Assembly: GCA_041164265.1 (NCBI GenBank)
Contig: JBEAPR010000047.1
Coordinates: 1-64,000 of the forward strand
Reading direction: 5' to 3'
Length of the DNA stretch: 64,000 bases
Source: CALAZP01 sp041164265
GTDB lineage: Bacteria; Bacteroidota; Bacteroidia; Chitinophagales; Saprospiraceae
How positions within the stretch are numbered: the first letter of the stretch is position 1; every line of letters begins with the position of its first letter. Shown here piece by piece: positions 8,081-16,154 of this stretch. Under the pieces are notes generated by a model. That model was not told where the DNA came from, did not search any database, and saw only the letters and a list, made by a program, of their open reading frames with translations. The translations under genes were made by a program, and so were the position numbers.

Positions 8081-10607
8081 AGGTTTGACCACCCGGTTCT
8101 GTCTTTTCTACTTTACTTATTTTAGAATCAGACAACTTATTTCCTTTTGCCTTCCAACCTTTTAATTCAATAAAATTGTCTAGATCTAATTGACCTTTCA
8201 ATTTATTTCCCTTAGAACCGTACTCAAAAGCCAAATGGATTCCCGCTTCTATCGTTACGAATAATAAGGATGATTTAGGGTGATCCGAAATAAAACAAAA
8301 TTTCTGACCTGAAGTTTGAGTTTCTATTTGAAACCTCTTAACCATGGTCCATCCTTTTTCTCCATCAAAGTAAACTACCCCAATAGGCTGTTTTTCATCG
8401 TATTTCCCGACATACATAAGCTGATTAGGGACCAACCGTTTGGATACCTCAGGAACGATTAGTTCGTAGTGACCATCTTGATAAATCGCCAATAATTGGT
8501 CGCCCGTGTCAAAATCACCTAATAACAACCCCCTCTCATCAGTATTTAATTTACCACTGACTTCATCCATCCAATATTGTATAGCTCCTAAGGTGGATTT
8601 ACCCACCTCCTTTCGCTCTACTTTTCTTACTGGATATTTAGTCAGTACGTTCCCCTGAGATCCCCTCCCTTTAATCTCTAACGTACTAAAATCAAAATCA
8701 AAAACTTTAATTCTAGCCTTACACCCTGCTGTCAAATAGGTTGTAATAATTTCAGATTCTCCATTTGGATTGGCTGAAAAATATAATAATCTGGAACCTG
8801 TTTCCCCTTTGGTAATGTGATAATCTCTATCTCTAGTGATAGCAGTTACTTGAAAGCGTTTAACATAAGACTTACCCGATGAGCCATCTAGGTAAACTGA
8901 ATTGTAAGTAGTCCGTTCGTCCCCCTTTTTCCAAATGGCTACATGAATAATATTTTTCCCAACAAACACCTTATCCGCCATTCGAACGACCTTATATTGA
9001 CCATCTTTTAAAAAAACAATCACATCATCTATATCCGAACATTCTCCCACCAGTTCATCCTTTTTCAAACCTGAACCAATAAATCCCTCGGCTCGATTAA
9101 CAAACAATTTGGCGTTATTGGCAACGACCTCTGTGGCTTGAATAGTGTCAAAAGTCATGATCTCCGTTCTCCTTTCTCTTCCCTTTCCATATTTTTGCAA
9201 AAGGTCTTTGAAATAATCAATAGTATACTCCGTAAGATGCTCAATATGGTACTGAATTTCTTGAAGTAATGACTCTAATTCTGTTATAAGTTCTTCTGCC
9301 TTAAATTGATTGTACTTCGATATTTTTTTAATTCTAATTTCTGTAAGCTTTACGATATCCTCTTCCGAAATAGCTCTTTTAAGCCTTAATCTAGGATCAC
9401 CCTTTTCCACTTTTTCACTAGGCCCAACTACAAATTTCTTCAATGCTTCCTCTATGACCTGAATTACTTCTTCCCATGATTCACAATCTTCTATATCCCT
9501 GTATATTCTATTGCTGATAAATATTTTTTCCAAACTAGCCAAATGCCATTTTTCCTCGGTTTCTCTCTTTTTTATAGCCAACTCGATTCCCAATAATCTT
9601 TTAGTATTAGCAGTACAAGCTTCTAAGATTTCCGTAACCGTTAAGAAATGAGGTTTATCATTAATGATTACACAGGCATTAGGTGCAATTGAAATTTCAC
9701 AATCTGTAAAAGCATATAATGCATCAATTGCTAAATCGGGTGAAGTTCCTGGCATTAATTCAATTAAAATTTCAACTTCCTTAGCTGTATTATCGCTAAT
9801 GCGTTTAATTTTTATTTTGCCTTTTTCTGTCGCTTTCAGAATAGAATCAATTAAGGATGAGGTAGTTACCCCATAGGGTAATTCACGCACCACCAAATTA
9901 CTCTTGTCCGCCATTTCAATAGTAGCCCTTACTTTTACCCTACCTCCTCTTTTACCGTCGTTATAATCCGATACATCTATCTTCCCATAAGTCAAAAAAT
10001 CAGGGTAAAGCTGAACTTTTCTATTTTCTAAAATCCTAATGGAAGCCTTAATTAGTTCTATAAAATTATGGGGTAATATTTTGGTGGATAGACCAACAGC
10101 AATTCCCTCTACTCCTTGTGCAAGCAATAAGGGAAATTTAACTGGGAGGTCAACAGGTTCTTTCTTTCGACCATCATAAGAAAGTTGCCATTCAGTTGTT
10201 TGAGGGTTAAAAGCAACTTCTAAAGCAAATTTTGTTAATCGTGCTTCAATATATCTGGATGCTGCAGCTCTATCGCCAGTCCTAATATCTCCCCAATTGC
10301 CTTGCGTATCAATCATTAACTCTCGCTGCCCTAAATTAACCAATGCGTCTCCAATAGCAGCATCCCCATGGGGATGGTATTGCATGGTCTGCCCAATGAT
10401 ATTTGCCACTTTGTGAAATCTGCCATCATCCATTTCCTTCATAGCGTGCAAAATCCGCTTTTGTACAGGTTTCAAACCATCGATAATTCCTGGTACAGCC
10501 CTTTCTAATATTACATAAGATGCATAATCCAGAAAATAATCCTGATACATACTATCTAGGGTAATCTCTATGTGAGATTCATTTTTTTGGTCGCTATTTT
10601 CTTTCAT
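8070..10607 (-). CDS. parC: DNA topoisomerase IV subunit A
   Basis: 845-residue type IIA topoisomerase breakage-reunion subunit. The catalytic pair is R118-Y119 in AAASRYIEARL, after the YHPHGDAAIG motif near residue 77; the C-terminal part is a beta-pinwheel lacking an obvious GyrA box. Sequence style matches Bacteroidota ParC rather than GyrA. It decatenates replicated chromosomes together with ParE. The gene stands alone behind its own promoter; parE is not adjacent. The GyrB-like gene at 16-18 kb has gyrase-type features, so I do not pair the two. Confidence 0.9.
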   Translation of the reverse strand: MKENSDQKNESHIEITLDSMYQDYFLDYASYVILERAVPGIIDGLKPVQKRILHAMKEMDDGRFHKVANIIGQTMQYHPHGDAAIGDALVNLGQRELMIDTQGNWGDIRTGDRAAASRYIEARLTKFALEVAFNPQTTEWQLSYDGRKKEPVDLPVKFPLLLAQGVEGIAVGLSTKILPHNFIELIKASIRILENRKVQLYPDFLTYGKIDVSDYNDGKRGGRVKVRATIEMADKSNLVVRELPYGVTTSSLIDSILKATEKGKIKIKRISDNTAKEVEILIELMPGTSPDLAIDALYAFTDCEISIAPNACVIINDKPHFLTVTEILEACTANTKRLLGIELAIKKRETEEKWHLASLEKIFISNRIYRDIEDCESWEEVIQVIEEALKKFVVGPSEKVEKGDPRLRLKRAISEEDIVKLTEIRIKKISKYNQFKAEELITELESLLQEIQYHIEHLTEYTIDYFKDLLQKYGKGRERRTEIMTFDTIQATEVVANNAKLFVNRAEGFIGSGLKKDELVGECSDIDDVIVFLKDGQYKVVRMADKVFVGKNIIHVAIWKKGDERTTYNSVYLDGSSGKSYVKRFQVTAITRDRDYHITKGETGSRLLYFSANPNGESEIITTYLTAGCKARIKVFDFDFSTLEIKGRGSQGNVLTKYPVRKVERKEVGKSTLGAIQYWMDEVSGKLNTDERGLLLGDFDTGDQLLAIYQDGHYELIVPEVSKRLVPNQLMYVGKYDEKQPIGVVYFDGEKGWTMVKRFQIETQTSGQKFCFISDHPKSSLLFVTIEAGIHLAFEYGSKGNKLKGQLDLDNFIELKGWKAKGNKLSDSKISKVEKTEPGGQTSMF

Positions 10608-10629
10608 TTTTTTCGATCAATTCAGAGGA

Positions 10630-10661
10630 CAAAGTTAGTATTATTCAAATCATATATCAAA
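10630..10661 (-). promoter_or_regulatory. Promoter for parC
   Basis: Minus-strand -33 element TTTG (10658-10661), 20-base spacer, then TAACTTTG (10630-10637), a full TAnnTTTG match. Predicted transcription start is about 10623, 16 bases before the parC ATG at 10607. Confidence 0.65.
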
Positions 10662-10741
10662 CATTTTGTTTCAACAATAAATCTTCCAAGCTACCAAGCA
10701 GCAGGAGTGTCACTATAGACGTTGTTAAAATGTTTTCTTTT

Positions 10742-10773
10742 TTTGAAAACCAATTGAATTAGGACTATATTTA
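10742..10773 (+). promoter_or_regulatory. Probable promoter for the first ECF sigma operon
   Basis: Plus-strand TTTG (10742-10745), 20-base spacer, then TATATTTA (10766-10773), which matches TAnnTTTG except for the last base. Predicted start near 10780, 12 bases before the ATG at 10792. The match to the housekeeping pattern suggests basal sigma-A-type expression. Confidence 0.5.
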
Positions 10774-10791
10774 AGTTTATAAACACATTCT

Positions 10792-11346
10792 ATGGATATA
10801 GCACTAATTTTAAATGGCGAGGAAAAAGACCTGATTCAGGCTTGTATTCGCAATGAAAAATGGGCGCAGCGTATTCTATACGAAGAATATTACGGTAAAA
10901 TGATGGGTATTTGCTTGAGGTATGCTACGAAAAAAGAAGATGCCCAAGATATACTTCATGAAGGTTTTATTAAGGTTTTTCAAAATATCACCAAATATCA
11001 GGAAGGAACCTCTTTGATTGCTTGGATGAGTAGGATAATGGTAAATAACGCAATAGATTTTTACAGGAAAAATATGCGTAGGAAAACCGAAAATATTGAA
11101 ACTGCTTTTGAAATCAGTTCATTGGAGGCAGATGCTTTAAGCAAATGTTCTGAAAAAGAAATTCTAAAAGCAGTTCAAAAACTTCCTGATTCATATCGTG
11201 CAGTTTTTAATTTGTTTGTTATTGAAGGTTATTCGCATAGGGAAATAGGAGAAATGCTTTCTATTACTGAAAGCACATCTCGTAGTAATCTAGTCAAAGC
11301 TAGAATGAAATTAAAAGAAGTATTAGTTACAAATAGAAGGAAATGA
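10792..11346 (+). CDS. ECF-type RNA polymerase sigma factor
   Basis: 184-residue sigma-70 family protein containing only regions 2 and 4. Region 2 includes DAQDILHEGFIKVF (about residues 49-62, contacts with core polymerase and -10 element). Region 4 includes LPDSYRAVFNLF...EGYSHREIGEMLSI...SRSNLVKARMKL, the helix-turn-helix for the -35 element. Its TGA overlaps the ATG of the next gene (ATGA), the usual sigma/anti-sigma coupling, so the downstream product is its likely regulator. Confidence 0.93.
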   Translation: MDIALILNGEEKDLIQACIRNEKWAQRILYEEYYGKMMGICLRYATKKEDAQDILHEGFIKVFQNITKYQEGTSLIAWMSRIMVNNAIDFYRKNMRRKTENIETAFEISSLEADALSKCSEKEILKAVQKLPDSYRAVFNLFVIEGYSHREIGEMLSITESTSRSNLVKARMKLKEVLVTNRRK

Positions 11347-12656
11347 GTCAAAAAGAATTTGACGATATTATTAAAAATAAATTAAGTTCTTTTTCTCCTT
11401 CCCAACCAAAAGGAGATTGGTCTTCTTTTGAAAAGAAAATGGAAGCAGATGATCATTTTGACGAGCTGGTTAAAAATAAACTCCAAAGTTTTGAGGTTCC
11501 TTTTGATCCTAAATCTTGGAAACCTTTAGCAAGAAGAATAGAATCAGAGTTCGGATGGCTAAATAAGGTGTTTCGATTCAAATTAATAGAGTTTTCTTTT
11601 TTACTATTAGTTACCTATTTCCTCAATCAAGTTCCAAATCAATTTGACTCGTCCAAACCTATTAATTTCAATATTGAAAATAGTATTTTCTCTGAATTAC
11701 GCCCCACAAAAGAAGAACCTAAAGCAATTTTATCAGAAAATCCAAAAATCGAATTAGTTGAATTCAAAAAAATAGCCAAAATTCCTTCAACTGAAAAGAA
11801 AGTTGAAACCGAAAGCGTTAAGGAAGATATTTTAGCTGTAAAAGGATACTCACCAGCCGACGACCTTATTACTGAAAAAATTCTCGAGATAGAAAGCGGT
11901 CAAGAAGTCACTAAATTCTCTTCTGGTTCTCCTAAAATATTGGTTAGCAATACTATGGAAGAATTCCATAGAAATATGGCACTTAATTTCTTTTATGGAG
12001 CAGATGTCAACAGAATAGTGACACCTTTTGACCCAGAAAATAGGTTCGATAGATTAGACAGGTACGCACATGGTTATTCCTTAGGATTAACCGTCGATAT
12101 ATATCGACCTAAATACATTCTTCAAACTGGATTTATAATTTCGAACAAGCATTACTCTCCTAGACAAGTCATTTATTATGCTGGTTCAGTAAAAAATGGC
12201 TTTTTTGGAAAGCAACTTGAAGATATTGAGGTCAATATTCTTACCTTGCCTCTATACTTAAAAAGGGAGTTACTTACTCTTAAGGCATGGAAAGTATCAG
12301 CATTGGCAGGTATGGCATGGAATGTTGCCCTTAATGCTGGTTACCAAATTCAACTCAAAAGTTCTTCAGGATTTAACACCTATAAATCGGCAAACCTAGA
12401 CAATTTGGTTAGTTCAATTAGAGGTAAGCAACTGAATCAAGGGTGGTTAGAAGGTGGAGGATTTATGGAAAACTCTTATTTGTCGTTTGATTTGGGTTTG
12501 TCTTTTGAACGACCTATTGGAAACCGCCTCAATTGGTTTGTACAACCAACTTACAGACATACTAATAGAAAACTTGGTAATGGATTGGGACCTGATCAAG
12601 ATATTATCAATACCTTCTCTTTATATTCTGGAATCACCTTCAAGCTGGGTAGATAA
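11343..12656 (+). CDS. Fused anti-sigma-like / outer-membrane beta-barrel protein
   Basis: 437 residues. The N-terminus carries two copies of an acidic helical unit (FDDIIKNKLSSF...DWSSFEKKMEA and FDELVKNKLQSF...SWKPLARRIES, residues 5-70), a pattern common in Bacteroidota anti-sigma proteins. A single hydrophobic segment (about residues 80-97) could span the inner membrane. After a K/E-rich linker, residues 200-437 alternate hydrophobic and polar residues and end in YSGITFKLGR, typical of an outer-membrane beta-barrel domain. Translation is coupled to the sigma gene. The fold assignment of each part is by pattern; the combined role is inferred. Confidence 0.65.
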   Translation: MSQKEFDDIIKNKLSSFSPSQPKGDWSSFEKKMEADDHFDELVKNKLQSFEVPFDPKSWKPLARRIESEFGWLNKVFRFKLIEFSFLLLVTYFLNQVPNQFDSSKPINFNIENSIFSELRPTKEEPKAILSENPKIELVEFKKIAKIPSTEKKVETESVKEDILAVKGYSPADDLITEKILEIESGQEVTKFSSGSPKILVSNTMEEFHRNMALNFFYGADVNRIVTPFDPENRFDRLDRYAHGYSLGLTVDIYRPKYILQTGFIISNKHYSPRQVIYYAGSVKNGFFGKQLEDIEVNILTLPLYLKRELLTLKAWKVSALAGMAWNVALNAGYQIQLKSSSGFNTYKSANLDNLVSSIRGKQLNQGWLEGGGFMENSYLSFDLGLSFERPIGNRLNWFVQPTYRHTNRKLGNGLGPDQDIINTFSLYSGITFKLGR

Positions 12657-12662
12657 AAATGC

Positions 12663-13469
12663 CTATTTATTTTGTTGAATTAAAGGCTGAATAGCGTCAA
12701 CCGTAATTTTGTGTCCTCCATCTGTTTGAACCAAATGGGCATAGGCTTTTAACCTACTCATGCGCTTGATAGCCTTTTTATTAGAAATAATAGGATCGTT
12801 TCTATCAAATATTAACATTACTTCTTTCCCAGTTCTTTTCAGGTTTTTTCTAATCCTTCTTGGCTTTACAGAAAAATGAGAAAGAGAAACCCAGCTTCCA
12901 AACATCCGGGTTCTCCTTTCTATATCGTTCAAATGGTTTTTAAAAAACCTATGAGGTAATCCATTTATGGCTCCTGTAATCTCTAAAAATTTGGTAAACT
13001 TTAGTAATGCCAAATCAATTCTATCCCAATTGGCTAGTTTGAGTCTAAATTTGAAAGGAATTTTTTCCAAATGTCTAATCCACCTTGTTCCAAAACCGTC
13101 TGGCGAAATGAGATAGAGTTTATCAATCGATTGAGGGATGACTTCAAGTAATTTGATTCCAATTCTACCTCCCATGCTAAATCCTACGATTGAAAAAAGA
13201 GAACAATCCTCTATTTCCATTATTTTTTGACAAATTTCAGCTATATCTGGTGCTGTAAAATGACCATGTTGCCAATCTGATTCCCCATGGAAGGGCAAAT
13301 CTATAGCATAAAATGTTGAATCTTTAGCTAATGACTTAGCCAACGGCAGCATATATCTCGCATTATTAGCAAAACCGTGAAATCCAATGAAAAGCTGGTG
13401 ACCCTCACCGACTTTTACCCCTCTAATTATTCCTTTAGAAGTGGTTATTGAAAAAGAAGCTTCTTGCAA
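12663..13469 (-). CDS. Alpha/beta hydrolase
   Basis: 268-residue alpha/beta-hydrolase fold. The oxyanion strand HGFANNARYM sits near residue 30, the nucleophile elbow GFSMGG near residue 98, an aspartate candidate is in IFDRNDPII, and the catalytic histidine is in DGGHKI near the C-terminus. Cytoplasmic, no signal peptide. Ester, thioester or lipid substrates are all possible. It lies 11 bases downstream of the Cys-rich lipoprotein gene on the same strand. Confidence 0.85.
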   Translation of the reverse strand: MQEASFSITTSKGIIRGVKVGEGHQLFIGFHGFANNARYMLPLAKSLAKDSTFYAIDLPFHGESDWQHGHFTAPDIAEICQKIMEIEDCSLFSIVGFSMGGRIGIKLLEVIPQSIDKLYLISPDGFGTRWIRHLEKIPFKFRLKLANWDRIDLALLKFTKFLEITGAINGLPHRFFKNHLNDIERRTRMFGSWVSLSHFSVKPRRIRKNLKRTGKEVMLIFDRNDPIISNKKAIKRMSRLKAYAHLVQTDGGHKITVDAIQPLIQQNK

Positions 13470-13480
13470 ATGAACGTTTA

Positions 13481-14155
13481 TTAATTATTATGATAAGCAG
13501 CATTATGAGCCAAAGTGGCACCACATGTCGCACAATTTCCAGCTCCACTGCTACCTCCAGCACAACCATTGGTGCATACATAATGATATACCCCTGTATT
13601 AACTGTACCGATGGATAAAGCGGAAGGCGTACTTCCAGCATTATTTGTACCAGAAGATTGATTTTGGAATAAAGGACTTAATGGCTGACTCCCTTGTGGA
13701 GCGGCCTGAATTGGTGATGCTGCGGAAGGCGAGCTTCCTTGGTTGTGAAATGCCTGATTATGAAGATAAGTCGAACCGCAAGTAGGACAAGTACCTTCCG
13801 TTGGACCACCGCTTCCTTCGCAACTGTTTGGACAAATATAGTGTTGGACGCCAGTATTGGCAACTGGTTGATTCTGCGCAGGTGCTGTTTGATTGTGGAA
13901 AGCCTGATTGTGAATATATGCCGACCCACATGTAGTACAAGTTCCTTCAGTTGCACCTCCACTTCCCTCACAATTATTAGGACAAATATAATGTTGAACG
14001 CCAGAAGCAGCTGGCATTGGTGTATTATTCATAGGCGCAATTTGGTTAGGTCTATTGGGATTAACCGTGTTATTGGCAGTGGAATCCTCTTGATATCCCT
14101 GAGCGCAAGAAAATAATAAAACAGTACTACTTATTAAAAACATCAACTTTTTCAT
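13481..14155 (-). CDS. Lipoprotein with three Cys/His metal-binding-like repeats
   Basis: 224 residues. The signal peptide ends in the lipobox LLFSC, giving lipidated C17. Three copies of a 36-residue module lie at residues 53-88, 103-138 and 189-224. Each has the pattern HY-hydrophobic-C-x3-C, a Gly/Ser-rich turn, C-x2-CG, and H-N-x-A-F/Y-H-N (in copy 1: C58, C62, C73, C76, H82, H87). Linkers are N/Q/P/S-rich and low in complexity. The four cysteines resemble a zinc ribbon but the protein should sit in the periplasm or on the outer surface, where free cysteines are uncommon. I recognise no named family. Metal or heme binding is an inference. Confidence 0.8.
   Translation of the reverse strand: MKKLMFLISSTVLLFSCAQGYQEDSTANNTVNPNRPNQIAPMNNTPMPAASGVQHYICPNNCEGSGGATEGTCTTCGSAYIHNQAFHNQTAPAQNQPVANTGVQHYICPNSCEGSGGPTEGTCPTCGSTYLHNQAFHNQGSSPSAASPIQAAPQGSQPLSPLFQNQSSGTNNAGSTPSALSIGTVNTGVYHYVCTNGCAGGSSGAGNCATCGATLAHNAAYHNN
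13484..13999 (-). repeat. Three-copy coding repeat (36-codon Cys/His module)
   Basis: Copies at 13892-13999, 13742-13849 and 13484-13591 (minus strand). The first two are spaced exactly 50 codons apart and differ at few residues, which points to a fairly recent duplication; the third is more diverged and has TNGCAGGSSGAGN in place of the PNxCEGSGGxTEG stretch. Confidence 0.8.
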
Positions 14156-14175
14156 ATCAACAATTTTCTTATTTA

Positions 14176-14649
14176 TTACAAATTAAACTTTTTTATTCTT
14201 GAAAGAGCCACTTTGGACTCCCTTTCTTTAATCGTTGCCCTTTTATCATAAACTTTTTTACCTTTTGCCAAAGCTATTTCCATCTTAGCGAAGCCACGGT
14301 CATCAATGAATAATTTGACAGGTACTATAGTCAAACCTTTTTCTTTAACCTTTTTTTCAAGTTTTTTTAACTCCTGCCTCTTTAATAATAGCTTGCGTAT
14401 TCTTCTTGGTTCATGATTAGCAATATTACCAAACTCATACTCAGCGATAAATAAATTTCTAATAAAAAGCTCGCCTCCCTTAAATATACAAAAGGCATCA
14501 GCTAAATTAACATTTCCTGATCTGATAGATTTAATTTCGGTTCCTTGTAAAACCACCCCTACTATGAGTTTTTCAAGAAAACTATAGTCATAAGCTGCCC
14601 TCTTATTAAATATTTCAACCCTTTTCTTAGCTTTTTTTTTCTCTGCCAT
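14176..14649 (-). CDS. smpB: SsrA-binding protein SmpB
   Basis: 157 residues, normal length. KRVEIFNKRAAYDY at the N-terminus, GVVLQGTEIKSIRSGNVNLADAF near residue 32, and the basic C-terminal tail DKRATIKERE are all diagnostic. It binds tmRNA and delivers it to stalled ribosomes for trans-translation. The tmRNA gene is not seen in this window. It follows the XRE regulator gene by 31 bases on the same strand. Confidence 0.96.
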   Translation of the reverse strand: MAEKKKAKKRVEIFNKRAAYDYSFLEKLIVGVVLQGTEIKSIRSGNVNLADAFCIFKGGELFIRNLFIAEYEFGNIANHEPRRIRKLLLKRQELKKLEKKVKEKGLTIVPVKLFIDDRGFAKMEIALAKGKKVYDKRATIKERESKVALSRIKKFNL

Positions 14650-14680
14650 TATCCATTAAATCCTGAAACACAAGTTAATC

Positions 14681-16150
14681 CTACCCCGCATTTAAATTTT
14701 CTAAAGTGTCCAAAATAGAATGTAATTTTTGTTTCCTTTGTTCAATTCTTGGTGGCGCCACTCTTTTATCACAATCCATCTTCCCACATCTTTCACAACT
14801 ATTATTTACTAAAACTGCTTCTGAAAGTAAAGGGTCAGAAACCCACTTTACTTTATTCTCCAAATTTCCATCCATTCTAATCCCGATTGAAACACTAACT
14901 TTTTTAGTTTCGTCTACCCGATGCAATGACCCCATACTAATCACCAGATACTCCTCTTTACTTACTATACTTTTGGCCTTTTGAATATTTATCTTTAGTT
15001 CTTTATCAACTTCCTTCAAACTACTTATTCCAAGCCATTTTCTACAATAGTGTTCATTTGATCCGCTTACATGAAGTTGAGGCTTAATATTGATATGTAA
15101 TTCTCGATCAATTTGATAATAATCAGACTCTGGGTTTCCAACCAATCGAATAAAAAACATTTTATCCATACCAAAGAATTTTGGCAAAACATTGGTTAAC
15201 CGATGAAAAAACATTTCTGGAGAAACATCATATTGGTAGTAGATATCCCAAAAAAGTTTAGTATCCCATTTGGGGGCTTCTAACCATCTCTGGATATTAT
15301 GAACAAAGGAGGCAATGGGTAAATGTAATGCTACAGAAAAATATATAGCCTTGGAATGATTCAATACTTGCTCGAAGGTTTGGGGTCTAATAATAGAAGA
15401 GGTATTAGACCTTTCTTTCAATTTCAGAACCGAAAAACCCAATTCTTTTCCAAATTCAAAGGCCAATTGTCGTTCTGTTAAAAGTCCGTTGGTAAGAAAC
15501 TTTCTTTCAAGTGGTAAAAACAAGGATCTGAACTCACTCAATATTGGGAATTTATCTAATCCACCTGGAATAATTTTATAATCATATTCAGTAGATAGAA
15601 TCATTTCCAAATTTTCCGATGAAACTGGATGTTTATCCTTTAAACGATGCATTTTTATGAAAGAGCTAGTTACTTCTTCTAGATCTTCAAAATAATTGTG
15701 ATTGAGTTCCAAATAGTTTTTTAGTGCAACAAAGAAAAAATTTTCTTCCTTAACCTCATGATTGTGAGACAATTCAATTAAAGTTGAGATAAATGCACCT
15801 ACTCGAATTGGGGCATTAGCAATAATTTCAACCACCTTGGAAAGGTCAATCCCATAAAGGTCTAATGGTAATTCATTGAGAAAGTTAGATTTGAGCAATT
15901 GAGCAACGGGTGCCAATTGGTCTTCCAAATCAGAAGACTCTAGCTGCTCTTCAGAGGTATTTAAAGCATTAGCCAGCATCCCCAATTTTTCTTTCTTTGG
16001 AAATTTTTTTCCCCTTTCAATTTCATTTAAATAGGAAATCGATATACCACTTAATTTAGAGAGCTCCAAAAACGACATACCCTTTTTCTGCCTAAGTAGT
16101 TTAACCTTTAGACCGAAAATAATTCTATCGTAAACGCTTTTTGGTTGCAT
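14681..16150 (-). CDS. XRE-family regulator of the RamB/ScfR type
   Basis: 489 residues. Residues 10-65 form a Cro/CI helix-turn-helix (KLLRQKKGMSFLELSKLSGI...YLNEIERGKKFP). The long C-terminal part ends in CERCGKMDCDKRVAPPR, the cysteine motif typical of the short-chain fatty acyl-CoA regulator family (RamB, ScfR, PrpC-type; DUF2083 region). Those regulators control acetate, propionate or glyoxylate metabolism and sense acyl-CoA. It starts 4 bases after gyrB ends, so it may share gyrB transcripts. Family call is by motif; target genes are unknown. Confidence 0.75.
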   Translation of the reverse strand: MQPKSVYDRIIFGLKVKLLRQKKGMSFLELSKLSGISISYLNEIERGKKFPKKEKLGMLANALNTSEEQLESSDLEDQLAPVAQLLKSNFLNELPLDLYGIDLSKVVEIIANAPIRVGAFISTLIELSHNHEVKEENFFFVALKNYLELNHNYFEDLEEVTSSFIKMHRLKDKHPVSSENLEMILSTEYDYKIIPGGLDKFPILSEFRSLFLPLERKFLTNGLLTERQLAFEFGKELGFSVLKLKERSNTSSIIRPQTFEQVLNHSKAIYFSVALHLPIASFVHNIQRWLEAPKWDTKLFWDIYYQYDVSPEMFFHRLTNVLPKFFGMDKMFFIRLVGNPESDYYQIDRELHINIKPQLHVSGSNEHYCRKWLGISSLKEVDKELKINIQKAKSIVSKEEYLVISMGSLHRVDETKKVSVSIGIRMDGNLENKVKWVSDPLLSEAVLVNNSCERCGKMDCDKRVAPPRIEQRKQKLHSILDTLENLNAG

Positions 16151-16154
16151 TTAA

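Noticed and set aside
13739..14116. 125-codon plus-strand open frame opposite the Cys-rich lipoprotein gene, and other frames at 13435-13971
   Set aside because: They are by-products of the repetitive coding sequence on the minus strand; they have no family-like features and no start context.
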